Source of the DNA: Syntrophomonas sp. UBA5314
GTDB lineage: Bacteria; Bacillota; Syntrophomonadia; Syntrophomonadales; Syntrophomonadaceae
NCBI GenBank assembly: GCA_002410325.1
Contig: DHRK01000069.1
Span: 1-64,000 of the forward strand
Direction: 5' to 3'
DNA: 64,000 nucleotides
The notes below the pieces were generated by a model, which had not been told where the DNA came from, ran no database searches, and saw only the letters and a list, made by a program, of their open reading frames with translations. Below are positions 55,382-64,000 of this stretch, piece by piece. Position 1 is the first letter of the stretch. Every line of letters begins with the position of its first letter. The position numbers were made by a program, and so were the translations under genes.

Positions 55382-57687
55382 AGACAGCCCTCCTCAGATT
55401 CCTCCCGCAGCGCCAGTAGGACTCTTTCCGCCGTCAGGGGCGCGGTTCCCAGGCTCCGCCCCAGCCCCCGGTAGGCTGCGTTGGCAATAGCGGGCAGGGG
55501 CAGATTAATGCTTATCTCGCCTATCCCCTTCATTCCAAACGGCCCGCTTGCTTCCAGGGTTTCAACCGGCAGGCTGATTAAATCCGGCGTATCCAGGGAG
55601 GTGGGGATAATATAGGTGGCCAGGTTCTTGCTCAAAACCTCCCCCTTATGCAGCCTGAAATCCTCCCACAGGGCATAACCCATTCCCTGAACCACCCCAC
55701 CCTGAATCTGTTGTTCATAAACCTGGGGATTAAGCACCTTCCCGCCGTCGGTACAGGCCAGGTAATCACAAACCGATATTTCTCCAGTCAACTCATCGAT
55801 TTCAATACGCGCCAGGTGGCAGGCAAAGGAAAATATCAGGTGCGGAAAACCCGCCACCTGGATAGCGGAGTTAACAAGAGCGGGGGCTTTATCAACCACC
55901 GGCGCCTTGTAGGCATAAACCGCCAGCCGCTCGGCCTCGGTCATCGCCGCGGCTATTACGGCCAGGGGAATATCTTTACCCGAAGGCAGGTGGCGAACCC
56001 GGCCGGGAAGGAGCATCAGGTCCTCTTGGTGGTAGCCCAACCCCATATTGCAGCTGCGAATCAGTATTCTTTCCTCGATCATGCGGCAGGCGCCCAGCAG
56101 GGCATTGGCGTAAGAAAAAGTGGTCCGGCTGGCCGCCGCTGAGCCGGATGGCAAAGAATTGGCAGTATCCGGCTGCCAGATTTCAAAGGCGTCGGCGGCC
56201 TGTTTCAAAGCCTCACCGGCCACCTGAACATTGGTCGCATTATTGCCCTGGCCCATATCCGCCACCCCGCAATAGATCCGAAACCGGCCATCCGGCAAGA
56301 GTTCAAGTTTGGCGTTGGCGATGTCGGCGATCATCGGGCCATAACCGGTTCCCTGCAGGCCAGCCGCCACCCCCGCCGCTCTTCTTTTGAAAGGCGGGGC
56401 GGCTTTCTCCCATTCCCGTCTGGCGGCCCAGAGGGGATGCTCTCGCACTTTTTGCAAACAGGCCTTGATCCCGGTGCTGTTGCGCATCAATACTCCGCTG
56501 CCTATTTCGTCACCCCGGTCAACGGCGTTTTTCATCCGGAATTCCAGGGGGTCCATACCTATTTTAACCGCCAGCCTATCCATGGCCTGTTCTATCCCGG
56601 CCAGGGCCTGGGTGGCGCCGAATCCCCGAAACGCTCCGCTCACCGGATTGTTGGTATGAACCGCATAGGCTTCGATATAAACATGGTCCACGCGGTAGAC
56701 CCCGGCGGCATGCTCCATGGCCATCTCCAGGATGGGACCGCCCAGGTGGGCGTAAGCCCCGGTGTCCAGAACAATACGGCAGCTAAGGGCGTGCAGGATT
56801 CCGTCGGCCCGGCATCCCAGGCGGTATTGCAGCCGGGCCGGATGCCTTTTGGTAGACGATATAAAGCTCGCCTCCCGGGTGTTCCACATTTTGACCGGCC
56901 GTCCCTGGGAATGAAGGGCGGCCAGACCGAGGTAGGCCTGCACGGTAATGCCGTCTTTGCCTCCAAAACCGCCCCCCAGATAAGGGGCCGCCACCTTGAT
57001 CTTTTCAGGCGCTATGCCCAGCGCGTGGGCCAATTCCATGCGATCCCGAAAGGGGGTCTGGGTGGAAGCCACCACCTCCAAGACGCCTTCCTCATCCATC
57101 CAGGCTACACCGGTTTCGGTTTCCAGATAGGCATGCTCCTGAGCGGGCAGCTCAAACTCGGCTTCGACAAGCGCATAGCAGGCCGCCAGGGCAGCCCGGC
57201 CCTCACCCCGCTCTATAACGCCGCTCAGCAATATGTTTTTGCCGGCTCGCTTTTCATGTAAAACCGGCGCGTCGGGCAGCATTGCCTGCTCCGCATCAAA
57301 TAACGCCGGCAGCTCTTCATACTCGACCTTGATCAGGTCCGCGGCCTCCTGCAGAATCTCCCGGCTTTCGGCCAGGATCAAGGCCAGCGCGTCTCCCCGG
57401 TAGCGGACCTTGTCATCAACCAGCACCGGTTGATCCCCTTCCGGCACGCCCACCCGGTTGCTGCCCTTTACATCCCGGCAGGTTAAAACCGCCCTCACGC
57501 CGGGTATTTGCAGGGCGGGACCCGTATCTATATGCTTGATCAGGGCGTGGGCGTAATCGGAGGTTTTAATGCCAACCCACAGCAGGCCCTCCGGGTACAG
57601 GTCAGCCGCATATTTTTCCTTCCCGGTAATCTTACCGGGAGCGTCGGACCGCGGCAGACTGGTTCCAATAACAACAGGCTCCCTCAT
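55375..57687 (-). CDS. Molybdenum hydroxylase large subunit, xanthine dehydrogenase/aldehyde oxidase family
   Basis: 770 residues from ATG 57687 (GGGGAG upstream; the frame extends to 57840 without a ribosome site). Hydroxylates a heterocycle or aldehyde using water at a molybdopterin site. Motifs: YLGGGFGGKDG, AFRGFGATQ, GVADMGQGN, and the active-site Glu in GMKGIGEISINLP. AFRGFG and the lack of the CO-dehydrogenase AYRGAGRP motif favour the xanthine/purine or aldehyde type; the exact substrate is unknown. First gene of a three-subunit operon. No cofactor-maturation gene is present nearby. Confidence 0.93.
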   Translation of the reverse strand: MREPVVIGTSLPRSDAPGKITGKEKYAADLYPEGLLWVGIKTSDYAHALIKHIDTGPALQIPGVRAVLTCRDVKGSNRVGVPEGDQPVLVDDKVRYRGDALALILAESREILQEAADLIKVEYEELPALFDAEQAMLPDAPVLHEKRAGKNILLSGVIERGEGRAALAACYALVEAEFELPAQEHAYLETETGVAWMDEEGVLEVVASTQTPFRDRMELAHALGIAPEKIKVAAPYLGGGFGGKDGITVQAYLGLAALHSQGRPVKMWNTREASFISSTKRHPARLQYRLGCRADGILHALSCRIVLDTGAYAHLGGPILEMAMEHAAGVYRVDHVYIEAYAVHTNNPVSGAFRGFGATQALAGIEQAMDRLAVKIGMDPLEFRMKNAVDRGDEIGSGVLMRNSTGIKACLQKVREHPLWAARREWEKAAPPFKRRAAGVAAGLQGTGYGPMIADIANAKLELLPDGRFRIYCGVADMGQGNNATNVQVAGEALKQAADAFEIWQPDTANSLPSGSAAASRTTFSYANALLGACRMIEERILIRSCNMGLGYHQEDLMLLPGRVRHLPSGKDIPLAVIAAAMTEAERLAVYAYKAPVVDKAPALVNSAIQVAGFPHLIFSFACHLARIEIDELTGEISVCDYLACTDGGKVLNPQVYEQQIQGGVVQGMGYALWEDFRLHKGEVLSKNLATYIIPTSLDTPDLISLPVETLEASGPFGMKGIGEISINLPLPAIANAAYRGLGRSLGTAPLTAERVLLALREESEEGCLC

Positions 57688-57745
57688 CTTCCTACTCCCC
57701 TTTTTTGTCAAACACAATAAAATCGAAGTCCTTGAGCCAACTGCT

Positions 57746-58753
57746 TCAAGCCCTAACGGAATTGCGATCCGCCTCGATAATCGCCAGTATCTTTTTAGCC
57801 CGTTCAGGATACAGGTGAATACCGGCCATATTGGGTTCATGCAACAGCTTCTGCATCATCAGCCCGTCGCTGTCAAACCAGCGCGGCAGCACTCCGCCCA
57901 GGAAATACCGGTGTCCGCGCAATATATCGATCGCCGCTCCGTTAGCAGGAGAAGCCAGGTTTATAAACACCTGCAGAACGCAGCAATTCTGAGCTGCCGC
58001 CTCCTTTTCCGCTTGCAGCAGATAATCTTCCAGATCATTTCCCAGTTCACTGATGGTAAAGCGGGCCACCCCGGCTCCGGCGTATATTTCGGTTTGGCCC
58101 CGGGTAGGCGCCGGAGGCAGCGGCTCACCGGCCTCCAGGAAGCTGTGGCCGAAATCATATACCGAATAGATGTAGCGCAGGCTGTCCTCATAGATTTTAG
58201 GCAGGTAAACGGTCTGGGGTGCAATCTTGAAAGTCTTAAACACTAGCAGGGAAGCCACCCGGCCCTGGCTGCTCTGTTCTTTTTGATAGGAAGCGGCCGG
58301 CATCAGGTCCAGTTCAATACCGGTTTCATAGTAGCCCAGCCGCACACCCGCCTTTTGGGTATAAATATGGTTGCAGACCGCTTCCCCCCAGATCTGCTCC
58401 ATCATTTGCGGGTAGACCTCTTCATGGCCATACTGCATGCAGCGGTCCAGGATGCCCTGGTTTCTGCATTCCAGGACTACTATTCCCTGACCTTCCTCGT
58501 AAAGCGCCGGGTTGCTGACGCAGGACCGGTAGACGGCAACCTGCCCAATCACCCGGCCCTCCCCGGTAACGGCGATAATCCTTATCATATCTCCTTTTTG
58601 CTGCTGCTCGATAATGCTGTTTACATCGTAAACTGCTTTGATCGGATACTCGTCTCCGTAGACGCTGCGGTACAGTTCAACTACTCCGGGAGCATCTTCC
58701 GGCAGCATCCTTCTAACCTCAGCAAGCGCTTCCTGGTTTTCAGAGTTATTCAC
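57746..58753 (-). CDS. GNAT-family acetyltransferase-like protein
   Basis: 335 residues from GTG 58753 (GAGGAGG upstream). The N-terminal half resembles a GNAT domain (VRRMLPEDAPGVVELYRSVYG; IIAVTGEGRVIGQVAVYRS). The acetyl-CoA loop is poorly conserved. The C-terminal half ends with another GNAT-like strand pattern (GHRYFLGGVLPRWFDSDGLMMQ), so it may be a double-GNAT protein. It shares this layout with the C-terminal part of the protein at 59883-61193. It lies 29 bases after the aminotransferase. Confidence 0.75.
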   Translation of the reverse strand: MNNSENQEALAEVRRMLPEDAPGVVELYRSVYGDEYPIKAVYDVNSIIEQQQKGDMIRIIAVTGEGRVIGQVAVYRSCVSNPALYEEGQGIVVLECRNQGILDRCMQYGHEEVYPQMMEQIWGEAVCNHIYTQKAGVRLGYYETGIELDLMPAASYQKEQSSQGRVASLLVFKTFKIAPQTVYLPKIYEDSLRYIYSVYDFGHSFLEAGEPLPPAPTRGQTEIYAGAGVARFTISELGNDLEDYLLQAEKEAAAQNCCVLQVFINLASPANGAAIDILRGHRYFLGGVLPRWFDSDGLMMQKLLHEPNMAGIHLYPERAKKILAIIEADRNSVRA

Positions 58754-58782
58754 GCCCCAACCCTCCTCAAGCTTGTCCATAT

Positions 58783-59886
58783 TTAGAGAATATGTTCCAA
58801 TCCTTTTATAAAGGCCTCCATGGCCTCATGCTGAGCTATTGTGATACGAATATAATTGGGAAAACGAAATCCCGTCATGGTGCGCACCATGACCCCCCGG
58901 GTCATCAGCTTGCGATACGCCAGGGTGTCGCTGATGGGCAGCTTGAGCATAACGAAGTTGCCCTCATTGATCACGTAAGACAGACCCAGGCGGTCGAATT
59001 CCCCCCGCAGGTAATCCTTTTCAAGCTTAACCAGCCGCCGGGTGCGCTCCACGTGCTCCTGGTCATCGATAGCCAGAACGGCCGCTTCCTGGGCCAGAGT
59101 GTTTACCGAGTATACCACACAGGCTTTGCGGATGATGTCCACCACATCCATGCTTCCCACCAGGTAACCGATGCGGAGTCCGGCCAGGCCGTACATCTTG
59201 GAGAAGGTGCGAAAGATCACCAGGTTGGGATAACGCTTCATCAAGGCTAAAGAATCAGGAAAATCGTCTTGTTCCACAAACTCGCAGTAGGCCTCGTCCA
59301 CCACCACGATCTGCCGGCCGTCCACCCGGTCCAAAAAGCGGACCAGCTTATCCTGGTTCCAGTATGTACCGGTAGGATTGTTGGGATTGCAGACAAACAA
59401 CACCTTGCTGCGCCGGTCCACTTGCATGAGCATCGCTTCATCATCAAAAGCGTAATCCTTCAAGGGAACCAGGCGGGCTTCATACCCGGAAAAGATAGCC
59501 ACCCATTCATAAACCGCAAAGGTCTTGTCCGCGGTAATGATGTTGTCTCCGGCTTCACAAAAGGCATTTATGACAAAGGTGATCACCTCATTAGCGCCGT
59601 TGCCGACCAGGATCTGATCAGGGTGGACTCCATGGGTTTCGGCCAGTTTCTCCCTCAGGTAATAGGAATCTCCACTGGGATAGATAGCGGCCCGGGCCGG
59701 ATTGAAGCTGCGCAATACTTCCCGGGCGGCCCGGGGCGGCCCCAGGGGGTTTTCATTGTTATTCAAGCGGTACAGGGTACTACAGCCGAACATCTTCTTC
59801 AATTCCGGATCAGGTTTGCTGGGAATGTAGGCGTCAAACTTGTTTATATAAGAAGGAACCAGATTATCGAAAGCCACGCTTATCAC
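58783..59886 (-). CDS. PLP-dependent aminotransferase, HisC-like
   Basis: 367 residues, fold type I. The Schiff-base lysine is in TFSKMYGLAGLRIGY; other cofactor contacts are NPNNPTG, VVDEAYCEF and the terminal arginine in YIRITIAQHE. Closest in pattern to histidinol-phosphate aminotransferases, but no other histidine gene is near. Its overlap of 4 bases with the ATPase/GNAT gene and its place between two GNAT-like genes suggest it makes an amino compound that they then modify. Substrate unknown. Confidence 0.88.
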   Translation of the reverse strand: MISVAFDNLVPSYINKFDAYIPSKPDPELKKMFGCSTLYRLNNNENPLGPPRAAREVLRSFNPARAAIYPSGDSYYLREKLAETHGVHPDQILVGNGANEVITFVINAFCEAGDNIITADKTFAVYEWVAIFSGYEARLVPLKDYAFDDEAMLMQVDRRSKVLFVCNPNNPTGTYWNQDKLVRFLDRVDGRQIVVVDEAYCEFVEQDDFPDSLALMKRYPNLVIFRTFSKMYGLAGLRIGYLVGSMDVVDIIRKACVVYSVNTLAQEAAVLAIDDQEHVERTRRLVKLEKDYLRGEFDRLGLSYVINEGNFVMLKLPISDTLAYRKLMTRGVMVRTMTGFRFPNYIRITIAQHEAMEAFIKGLEHIL

Positions 59887-61193
59887 TGTGCATCACCCGC
59901 CCGAAACTGCATTAACAGCAGATCTCCTTGGCCCGCGTAGGGCAGTATGAGGCAGGGCTTAAAACCCTGCTCCAATAATGCCGGGATCATCCCGGCGTGC
60001 CAGGCAATGCCCAAATCCATCTCAAAAAATATATTCAGTACCTTCTCCCGGCTCAGCAGCTGCAGATGCCGGGTCAGGTTGGCGGCGGCATCCCCTCCGC
60101 TAAGCAGGGGCCGCAGTATAGCCTGTTTACTGCCCAATTCCGCAGAAAAGACCGAATGCCGGTTGCTATGTTCGCCCATATTGCTGACCACCCGGATATC
60201 GCGGGGCAGAAACAGCCTCTGATACTCGCTTTGCAGGTAAGGCAGCAGATCCATGGGGGCCCAAATTCTCTGGCCGGGCTCTTCACACAACTGCCGGTAG
60301 TAGGCAGTGGCCTTTTGGGCTAATCCATCAGTTTGATAATTCACAACGGTCCCCAACTCCTCAAAATACTGTTTGCCAAGGTCAGCAGCGCCGCTGCGGT
60401 TTATAATCCCAACCGCTTCGGAACGGCCGGTTTGCTCCAGGCAGTGTTCGATTAGGGCTTCAGGCATCCCTTCCGCCTTGGCCAGAAGATAAGGCCCATA
60501 CAACTCTACCGTTTTCCGGGCCCGGGCCCTCCAGACAATGCCGCCCGCGACAGCCTGCCGCTCGTCAAAAGCCAGCGCCGCTTCGTATTCCCCGGAACGG
60601 ATCATATCCACGAACTTTCCGGGATAGGTCATAAACGGGGGCAGCCCACCGGTATCCCCCAATGTTGCCACCGCCAGCCGGCAGAAGGATTTCAAATCTT
60701 CGTTGTCGGGCGGTTTTATAGAGAAACGCGTTCTCTCCTCCACAGTGCGGGGAGCCTGGGCCTCAATCGCCGGATAGCGCTTTTCTTTATAGAGAGTCAA
60801 TATCATCGACCGGCCCGGTTCATCGCTTATAAACAGGCGGTCAACACTGCGCGCGGCAATCAAAAGCCCCATTTCTTCCAGCTGGCTGTCGTCCTCCAGG
60901 TCTAAATCAGCTGCCAGGTTAAACGCCCGGAGATCGAGATTGCTGCACGGAAATATAAAATCGATCTGAACATAATAAATTCCGTTTTTACACACCGTGC
61001 GCATGCCTTCTTTGACATCCGTTCGAGCGCACAAATAGTTGAAGACCTCTTCCGCGGCCAGGGTTAAAGCCAGGGCGTCCTTGCCCTGCATGCCAAAAAC
61101 CAGGGCGGACTGCTCGACAACATTCATAAGCACCGGCAGATTATGGGCAAGCAAATCCAACTCTACGGCAATTTCTCCTCTTTGCACCTGCAT
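59883..61193 (-). CDS. RsbW-like ATPase domain fused to a GNAT domain
   Basis: 436 residues, ATG 61193 after AAGGAAG. The N-terminal 140 residues resemble anti-sigma/serine-kinase ATPases (LTLAAEEVFNYLCART as the N box; EEMGLLIAARSVDRL as the G2 region), but the DNG of the G1 box is missing. Residues about 160-430 are GNAT-like (IRSGEYEAALAFDERQAVAGG, GEHSNRHSVFSAELG). It is the first gene of a unit with the aminotransferase and the second GNAT protein. A regulatory or acyl-transfer role is possible; ATP hydrolysis is doubtful. Confidence 0.7.
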   Translation of the reverse strand: MQVQRGEIAVELDLLAHNLPVLMNVVEQSALVFGMQGKDALALTLAAEEVFNYLCARTDVKEGMRTVCKNGIYYVQIDFIFPCSNLDLRAFNLAADLDLEDDSQLEEMGLLIAARSVDRLFISDEPGRSMILTLYKEKRYPAIEAQAPRTVEERTRFSIKPPDNEDLKSFCRLAVATLGDTGGLPPFMTYPGKFVDMIRSGEYEAALAFDERQAVAGGIVWRARARKTVELYGPYLLAKAEGMPEALIEHCLEQTGRSEAVGIINRSGAADLGKQYFEELGTVVNYQTDGLAQKATAYYRQLCEEPGQRIWAPMDLLPYLQSEYQRLFLPRDIRVVSNMGEHSNRHSVFSAELGSKQAILRPLLSGGDAAANLTRHLQLLSREKVLNIFFEMDLGIAWHAGMIPALLEQGFKPCLILPYAGQGDLLLMQFRAGDAQ

Positions 61194-61427
61194 CAGTCGT
61201 CTTCCTTTCTTAACCTACAATTATATCTCTTGTTTTTGGACTATTGACGCCTCTTTTGAGTCCCTGCCTAACAGCAACCGGTACGCCATTATCGCGAAAA
61301 ATAAAAGACCGGCATGCTTATATAATCGTCTACTCCTGACCTCAGCATTAATCCCGGCAAGGAAATCCCGGCCGCTGGTTTGCTGGCCGGGGCATGAATT
61401 GCTGGAGTTAATCTATAGCTGAAAGAA

Positions 61428-61447
61428 GGGACCTGTCTCCATGTCCC
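61428..61447. repeat. REP-like GGGAC...GTCCC element
   Basis: GGGACCTGTCTCCATGTCCC resembles the REP-type palindromes elsewhere in the window. It stands in the 287-base gap between the GC-richer gene cluster and the AT-richer segment on the right, at the end of the MATE-ATPase gene (minus strand). Confidence 0.45.
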
Positions 61448-61480
61448 TCGCCCAGGATAGAAATTTTTCATATTGGTTTC

Positions 61481-63220
61481 TTATAAGGTAACGATCAGGT
61501 TATTAAATCCAATGACATTGTAGTACTCAATGGATTTCGAGATACCCTTCACAATCCGTATACCAAGAACGCCGTCCATATCTTCATATTTGAGAGGATT
61601 AAAACTGACACCGTTATCGCGTACACGAAAGATAAACTCATTTTCTTTCAGAATAATACGGATATCGATAAAGCGCACACCAGGGTGCTTATAGCCGTGT
61701 AAAACAATATTGCCCGCTATTTCCTCTATGCACAGGGAAAGATAGGTGATTTTTCTTTTATCTTGGGAATATTGTTTGCAAAATTCTGAAACCCGTGTAG
61801 AAAGTTCCATCACCTGCGCCATATCATTCTGTATGGATATATCCAGAACATGCGTGCCATCCGACGTAAAACCGGCGGGGAGCATCAAAAAATCCTTTGT
61901 AGCTACCGACCACTGATGCTTTTGCATCCTGATAAGAAGGATAACGGCAATTAAAGCAAATGCCTCCCCGATGGAAAAGGCAAGCCACACGCCATCTGTC
62001 CCCAGCAAACCCGACAGAAAAAAGGCTGCGGCAACTGGACCAAGCAGGCCATGCACAAAACAAATCGTATTAGCTACAGAAAATTTCTTTAGAGTCTGAT
62101 AATAAAATAAAAGATTAATAACGATGATTGAAAGTGGCAGGCTGAAGCTGAAGAATTGTAAGGCGCGGACGGAGACTGCCTGCGCTGCACCTCCATCAGG
62201 TAAAATAAATTGGACAATAGAAGGTGCAAATACGAACAAAGCTGCGCCCATCACACAGCATATTATGATACCGTATCTCATGGAAATTTTAAAAATCCTT
62301 TCCATGGCCCCCGCATCTCTTTCTCCCATAAAAATACCAGACATAATAGACAACGTTGTACCCACGCCCATAATGATAGGCACAAGGAACTGGTAAACAT
62401 TGTTTTGTACGGAAAGGGCGGCTACTGCAACCACTCCACCGATGGCAAACAGCAGATTATTGAGTACGAGTCCCCTTACCGAGAGACAAATGCCGTTCAG
62501 AAAGGTTGGAGCACCCGTGTAAAGGATGTTTTTCAATTCCTGGGGAATCGCTTTATTTTTTATAAGACGCAGGGTATTTTGGGGTTTCAAAAAATGGATC
62601 AAGCATATGCACATTGCAGCGGCAGCACTGATGGACGTAGCCAGGCCAATCCCAAACAAACCCATCTGGAACCGGCTGACAAATATGATATCTAAGGATA
62701 TATTGATAGCGGTCATAATCACTACGCTAAAAATATTCAGCCGGATATCATTGTCCAAGCGCAGGTAAATCAGCAACACCTGTATAAAAAGCATCGGGAA
62801 CACCCCAATGCCAATACCGCGTATATAGGCGGCTGTTTGAACGGCCAAGTTGCCTTTTACACCGACCATTGCTGCAATCTGTGTACTAAACACCACAAAC
62901 AAAACCGTAATAAAGGCACCGGTCACCACTGACAAGAGACAGGACGCTGAAAAATTTGCGTTTATGCTTTTGGTATTGTTGGCGCCGATATGTACAGCAC
63001 AGCTTGCCGCGCTCCCATCGCTGAGCGCCCCGCCTAAAGCTGAAACAATAATCATCACCACCGGCAATGCATAACCAAAAGCAGCCATCGAATCGCTGCC
63101 AAGATAAATTCCTATTACGCATCCATCCACAAAGGAACCGATGGTAGCGGTTAAAACAGAAAATGTTATTACAACGGTCTGCAGCCTAAAGCTTGTTTTG
63201 ATTAAATAATCATTAACCAT
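61481..63220 (-). CDS. MATE-type transporter fused to an RsbW-like ATPase domain
   Basis: 579 residues. The first about 440 contain twelve membrane segments of the MATE family (TIGSFVDGCVIGIYLGSDSM, GVGTTLSIMSGIFMGERDAG). The last about 130 are a soluble histidine-kinase-like ATPase domain of the RsbW/SpoIIAB type: N box EIAGNIVLHGYKHPG, G1 DNGVSFNPL, G2 GVLGIRIVKG. Such a fusion suggests that export is coupled to a phosphorylation or partner-switching signal. It starts 2 bases after the GH3-type gene, so both are cotranscribed. Lower G+C than its left neighbours. Confidence 0.88.
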   Translation of the reverse strand: MVNDYLIKTSFRLQTVVITFSVLTATIGSFVDGCVIGIYLGSDSMAAFGYALPVVMIIVSALGGALSDGSAASCAVHIGANNTKSINANFSASCLLSVVTGAFITVLFVVFSTQIAAMVGVKGNLAVQTAAYIRGIGIGVFPMLFIQVLLIYLRLDNDIRLNIFSVVIMTAINISLDIIFVSRFQMGLFGIGLATSISAAAAMCICLIHFLKPQNTLRLIKNKAIPQELKNILYTGAPTFLNGICLSVRGLVLNNLLFAIGGVVAVAALSVQNNVYQFLVPIIMGVGTTLSIMSGIFMGERDAGAMERIFKISMRYGIIICCVMGAALFVFAPSIVQFILPDGGAAQAVSVRALQFFSFSLPLSIIVINLLFYYQTLKKFSVANTICFVHGLLGPVAAAFFLSGLLGTDGVWLAFSIGEAFALIAVILLIRMQKHQWSVATKDFLMLPAGFTSDGTHVLDISIQNDMAQVMELSTRVSEFCKQYSQDKRKITYLSLCIEEIAGNIVLHGYKHPGVRFIDIRIILKENEFIFRVRDNGVSFNPLKYEDMDGVLGIRIVKGISKSIEYYNVIGFNNLIVTL

Positions 63221-63222
63221 GC

Positions 63223-64000
63223 TTAAACGCCGGTTTTTTCAATCGTCTCTTCGATCAGCGCAAAGAAAAATTTACGCTGGAATTCATTGCGGATTACCCG
63301 TACAGGTTTGAGCTGAGCGGTGGACCTGCCTTTCATAAACATTACGTCTCGGTACAACAGGTAGGTTTCATCTTGGGAAATCTTCAACACGGTAGAACCG
63401 CAAATAGCATTTATGATAAGGTCTCCCAGGTACGGATTCACCATAGCAAGATTTTTTTCCAGGCAATCACGTATTTGCGGATAGGAAACTGTATCCGGGC
63501 GCTTTCCGATTTCCATAAAATAAATGTACCGTGTCGGCACCGAATCCCGGTCAGGATATACGGAAAAATCCACCAAATCAAAACCCAGGTCTTTTGCCGT
63601 ATTCTCGGCAGCAGTGCTTAAGGCTGTTTCCGTTGTATGATCGTCAAGAAGGTCCAGCGTCTGGTCTATACGGTATTCAAACTGAATAGTGGGCGTGTTA
63701 TTATATTTGCCCATAACGCGCACGGCGTCCCGCATTCTATAGCGGTAAAAACCCGACAGATTCGTCAAAATAATTTCATATATCTTGCCGGTTTCAAGGC
63801 GGTCCATGGTTACGATCTGCGAGAAATCATCTCCGGCTTCAACCGGCAGAAATTCGTAAAACATGCTGCCCGGAACCAGCGTTCCATCTCCGCAATCCAG
63901 ATCGAATGGTACGGAGAACAACCCTTCGGAGGCATTAATCCCCCACATGTAGAAGTGAATATCATCGCCCAGATATCTCTCCCGCAGTTTATCCGCATAT
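63223..64000 (-). CDS. GH3-family acyl-adenylating enzyme (5' part outside window)
   Basis: The frame is open to the right edge (through ERYLGDDIHFYMWG) and ends at 63223. The visible 258 residues match the C-terminal half of GH3 proteins, known from plant auxin amido synthetases: NASEGLFSVPFD, FYEFLPVE, ILTNLSGFYRYRMRDAVRV, and end-domain residues YIYFMEIGKRP. GH3 enzymes activate a carboxylic acid with ATP and join it to an amine or amino acid. Bacterial members are mostly uncharacterised. Cotranscription with the MATE-ATPase fusion suggests a made-and-exported conjugate. Confidence 0.85.
   Translation of the reverse strand, partial: YADKLRERYLGDDIHFYMWGINASEGLFSVPFDLDCGDGTLVPGSMFYEFLPVEAGDDFSQIVTMDRLETGKIYEIILTNLSGFYRYRMRDAVRVMGKYNNTPTIQFEYRIDQTLDLLDDHTTETALSTAAENTAKDLGFDLVDFSVYPDRDSVPTRYIYFMEIGKRPDTVSYPQIRDCLEKNLAMVNPYLGDLIINAICGSTVLKISQDETYLLYRDVMFMKGRSTAQLKPVRVIRNEFQRKFFFALIEETIEKTGV

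Overview
The window reads as chromosome of an anaerobic Firmicute of the Clostridia. Genes have strong GGAGG-type ribosome binding sites, use TTG and GTG starts freely, sit mostly on the minus strand in long tight operons, and include AdoCbl-dependent mutase, xanthine-dehydrogenase-type hydroxylase, KtrAB-like potassium uptake and a large chemosensory system. A syntrophic fatty-acid degrader related to Syntrophomonadales or Peptococcales would fit, but no rRNA or other species marker is present, so this is inference. I saw no tRNA, rRNA or CRISPR array.

Layout. 1-8.7 kb: AT-richer accessory region with two secreted GLUG/YD-repeat (RHS-type) proteins, the second followed by a DUF4279 gene (probable immunity protein). 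A second DUF4279 copy sits beyond it, next to a 14-codon relic of another toxin tip; a decayed REP-associated tyrosine transposase with REP hairpins lies between. 8.7-10.9 kb: debris (YccF piece, fibronectin-III/GtrB pseudogene chimera, second copy of a 157-bp repeat) around an intact HepT/MntA pair. 10.9-20.6 kb: cell-wall amidase, M24 peptidase, MtnA-like isomerase, and an AdoCbl mutase operon (adenosyltransferase, large subunit, two B12-binding small subunits, MeaB). The large subunit carries isobutyryl-CoA-mutase-type rather than methylmalonyl-CoA-mutase-type specificity residues.

21.2-42.4 kb: one 17-gene minus-strand chemosensory operon, the most striking part of the window. It encodes HEAT protein, CheR, CheY, double-Hpt CheA, ParA-like ATPase, a small TPR-like protein with a ParB-like N-terminal motif, a lidless Hsp70, three successive pairs of [soluble MCP with two signalling tips + triple-CheW protein], CheB, CheY and two CheX-like phosphatases. 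With no membrane receptor encoded, it looks like a self-contained cytoplasmic array with its own positioning machinery.

42.8-50.1 kb: mannose-1-phosphate guanylyltransferase, a 1213-residue glycosyltransferase-GH130 fusion, an alpha/alpha-barrel protein and a GT4 glycosyltransferase, together suggesting synthesis of a beta-mannan. 50.6-52.6 kb: KtrA/KtrB-type potassium uptake. 52.7-61.2 kb: MATE exporter, three-subunit molybdenum hydroxylase, GNAT protein, HisC-like aminotransferase and an ATPase-like/GNAT fusion. 61.4-64 kb: AT-richer segment with a MATE-ATPase fusion and the start-truncated end of a GH3-family adenylating enzyme.
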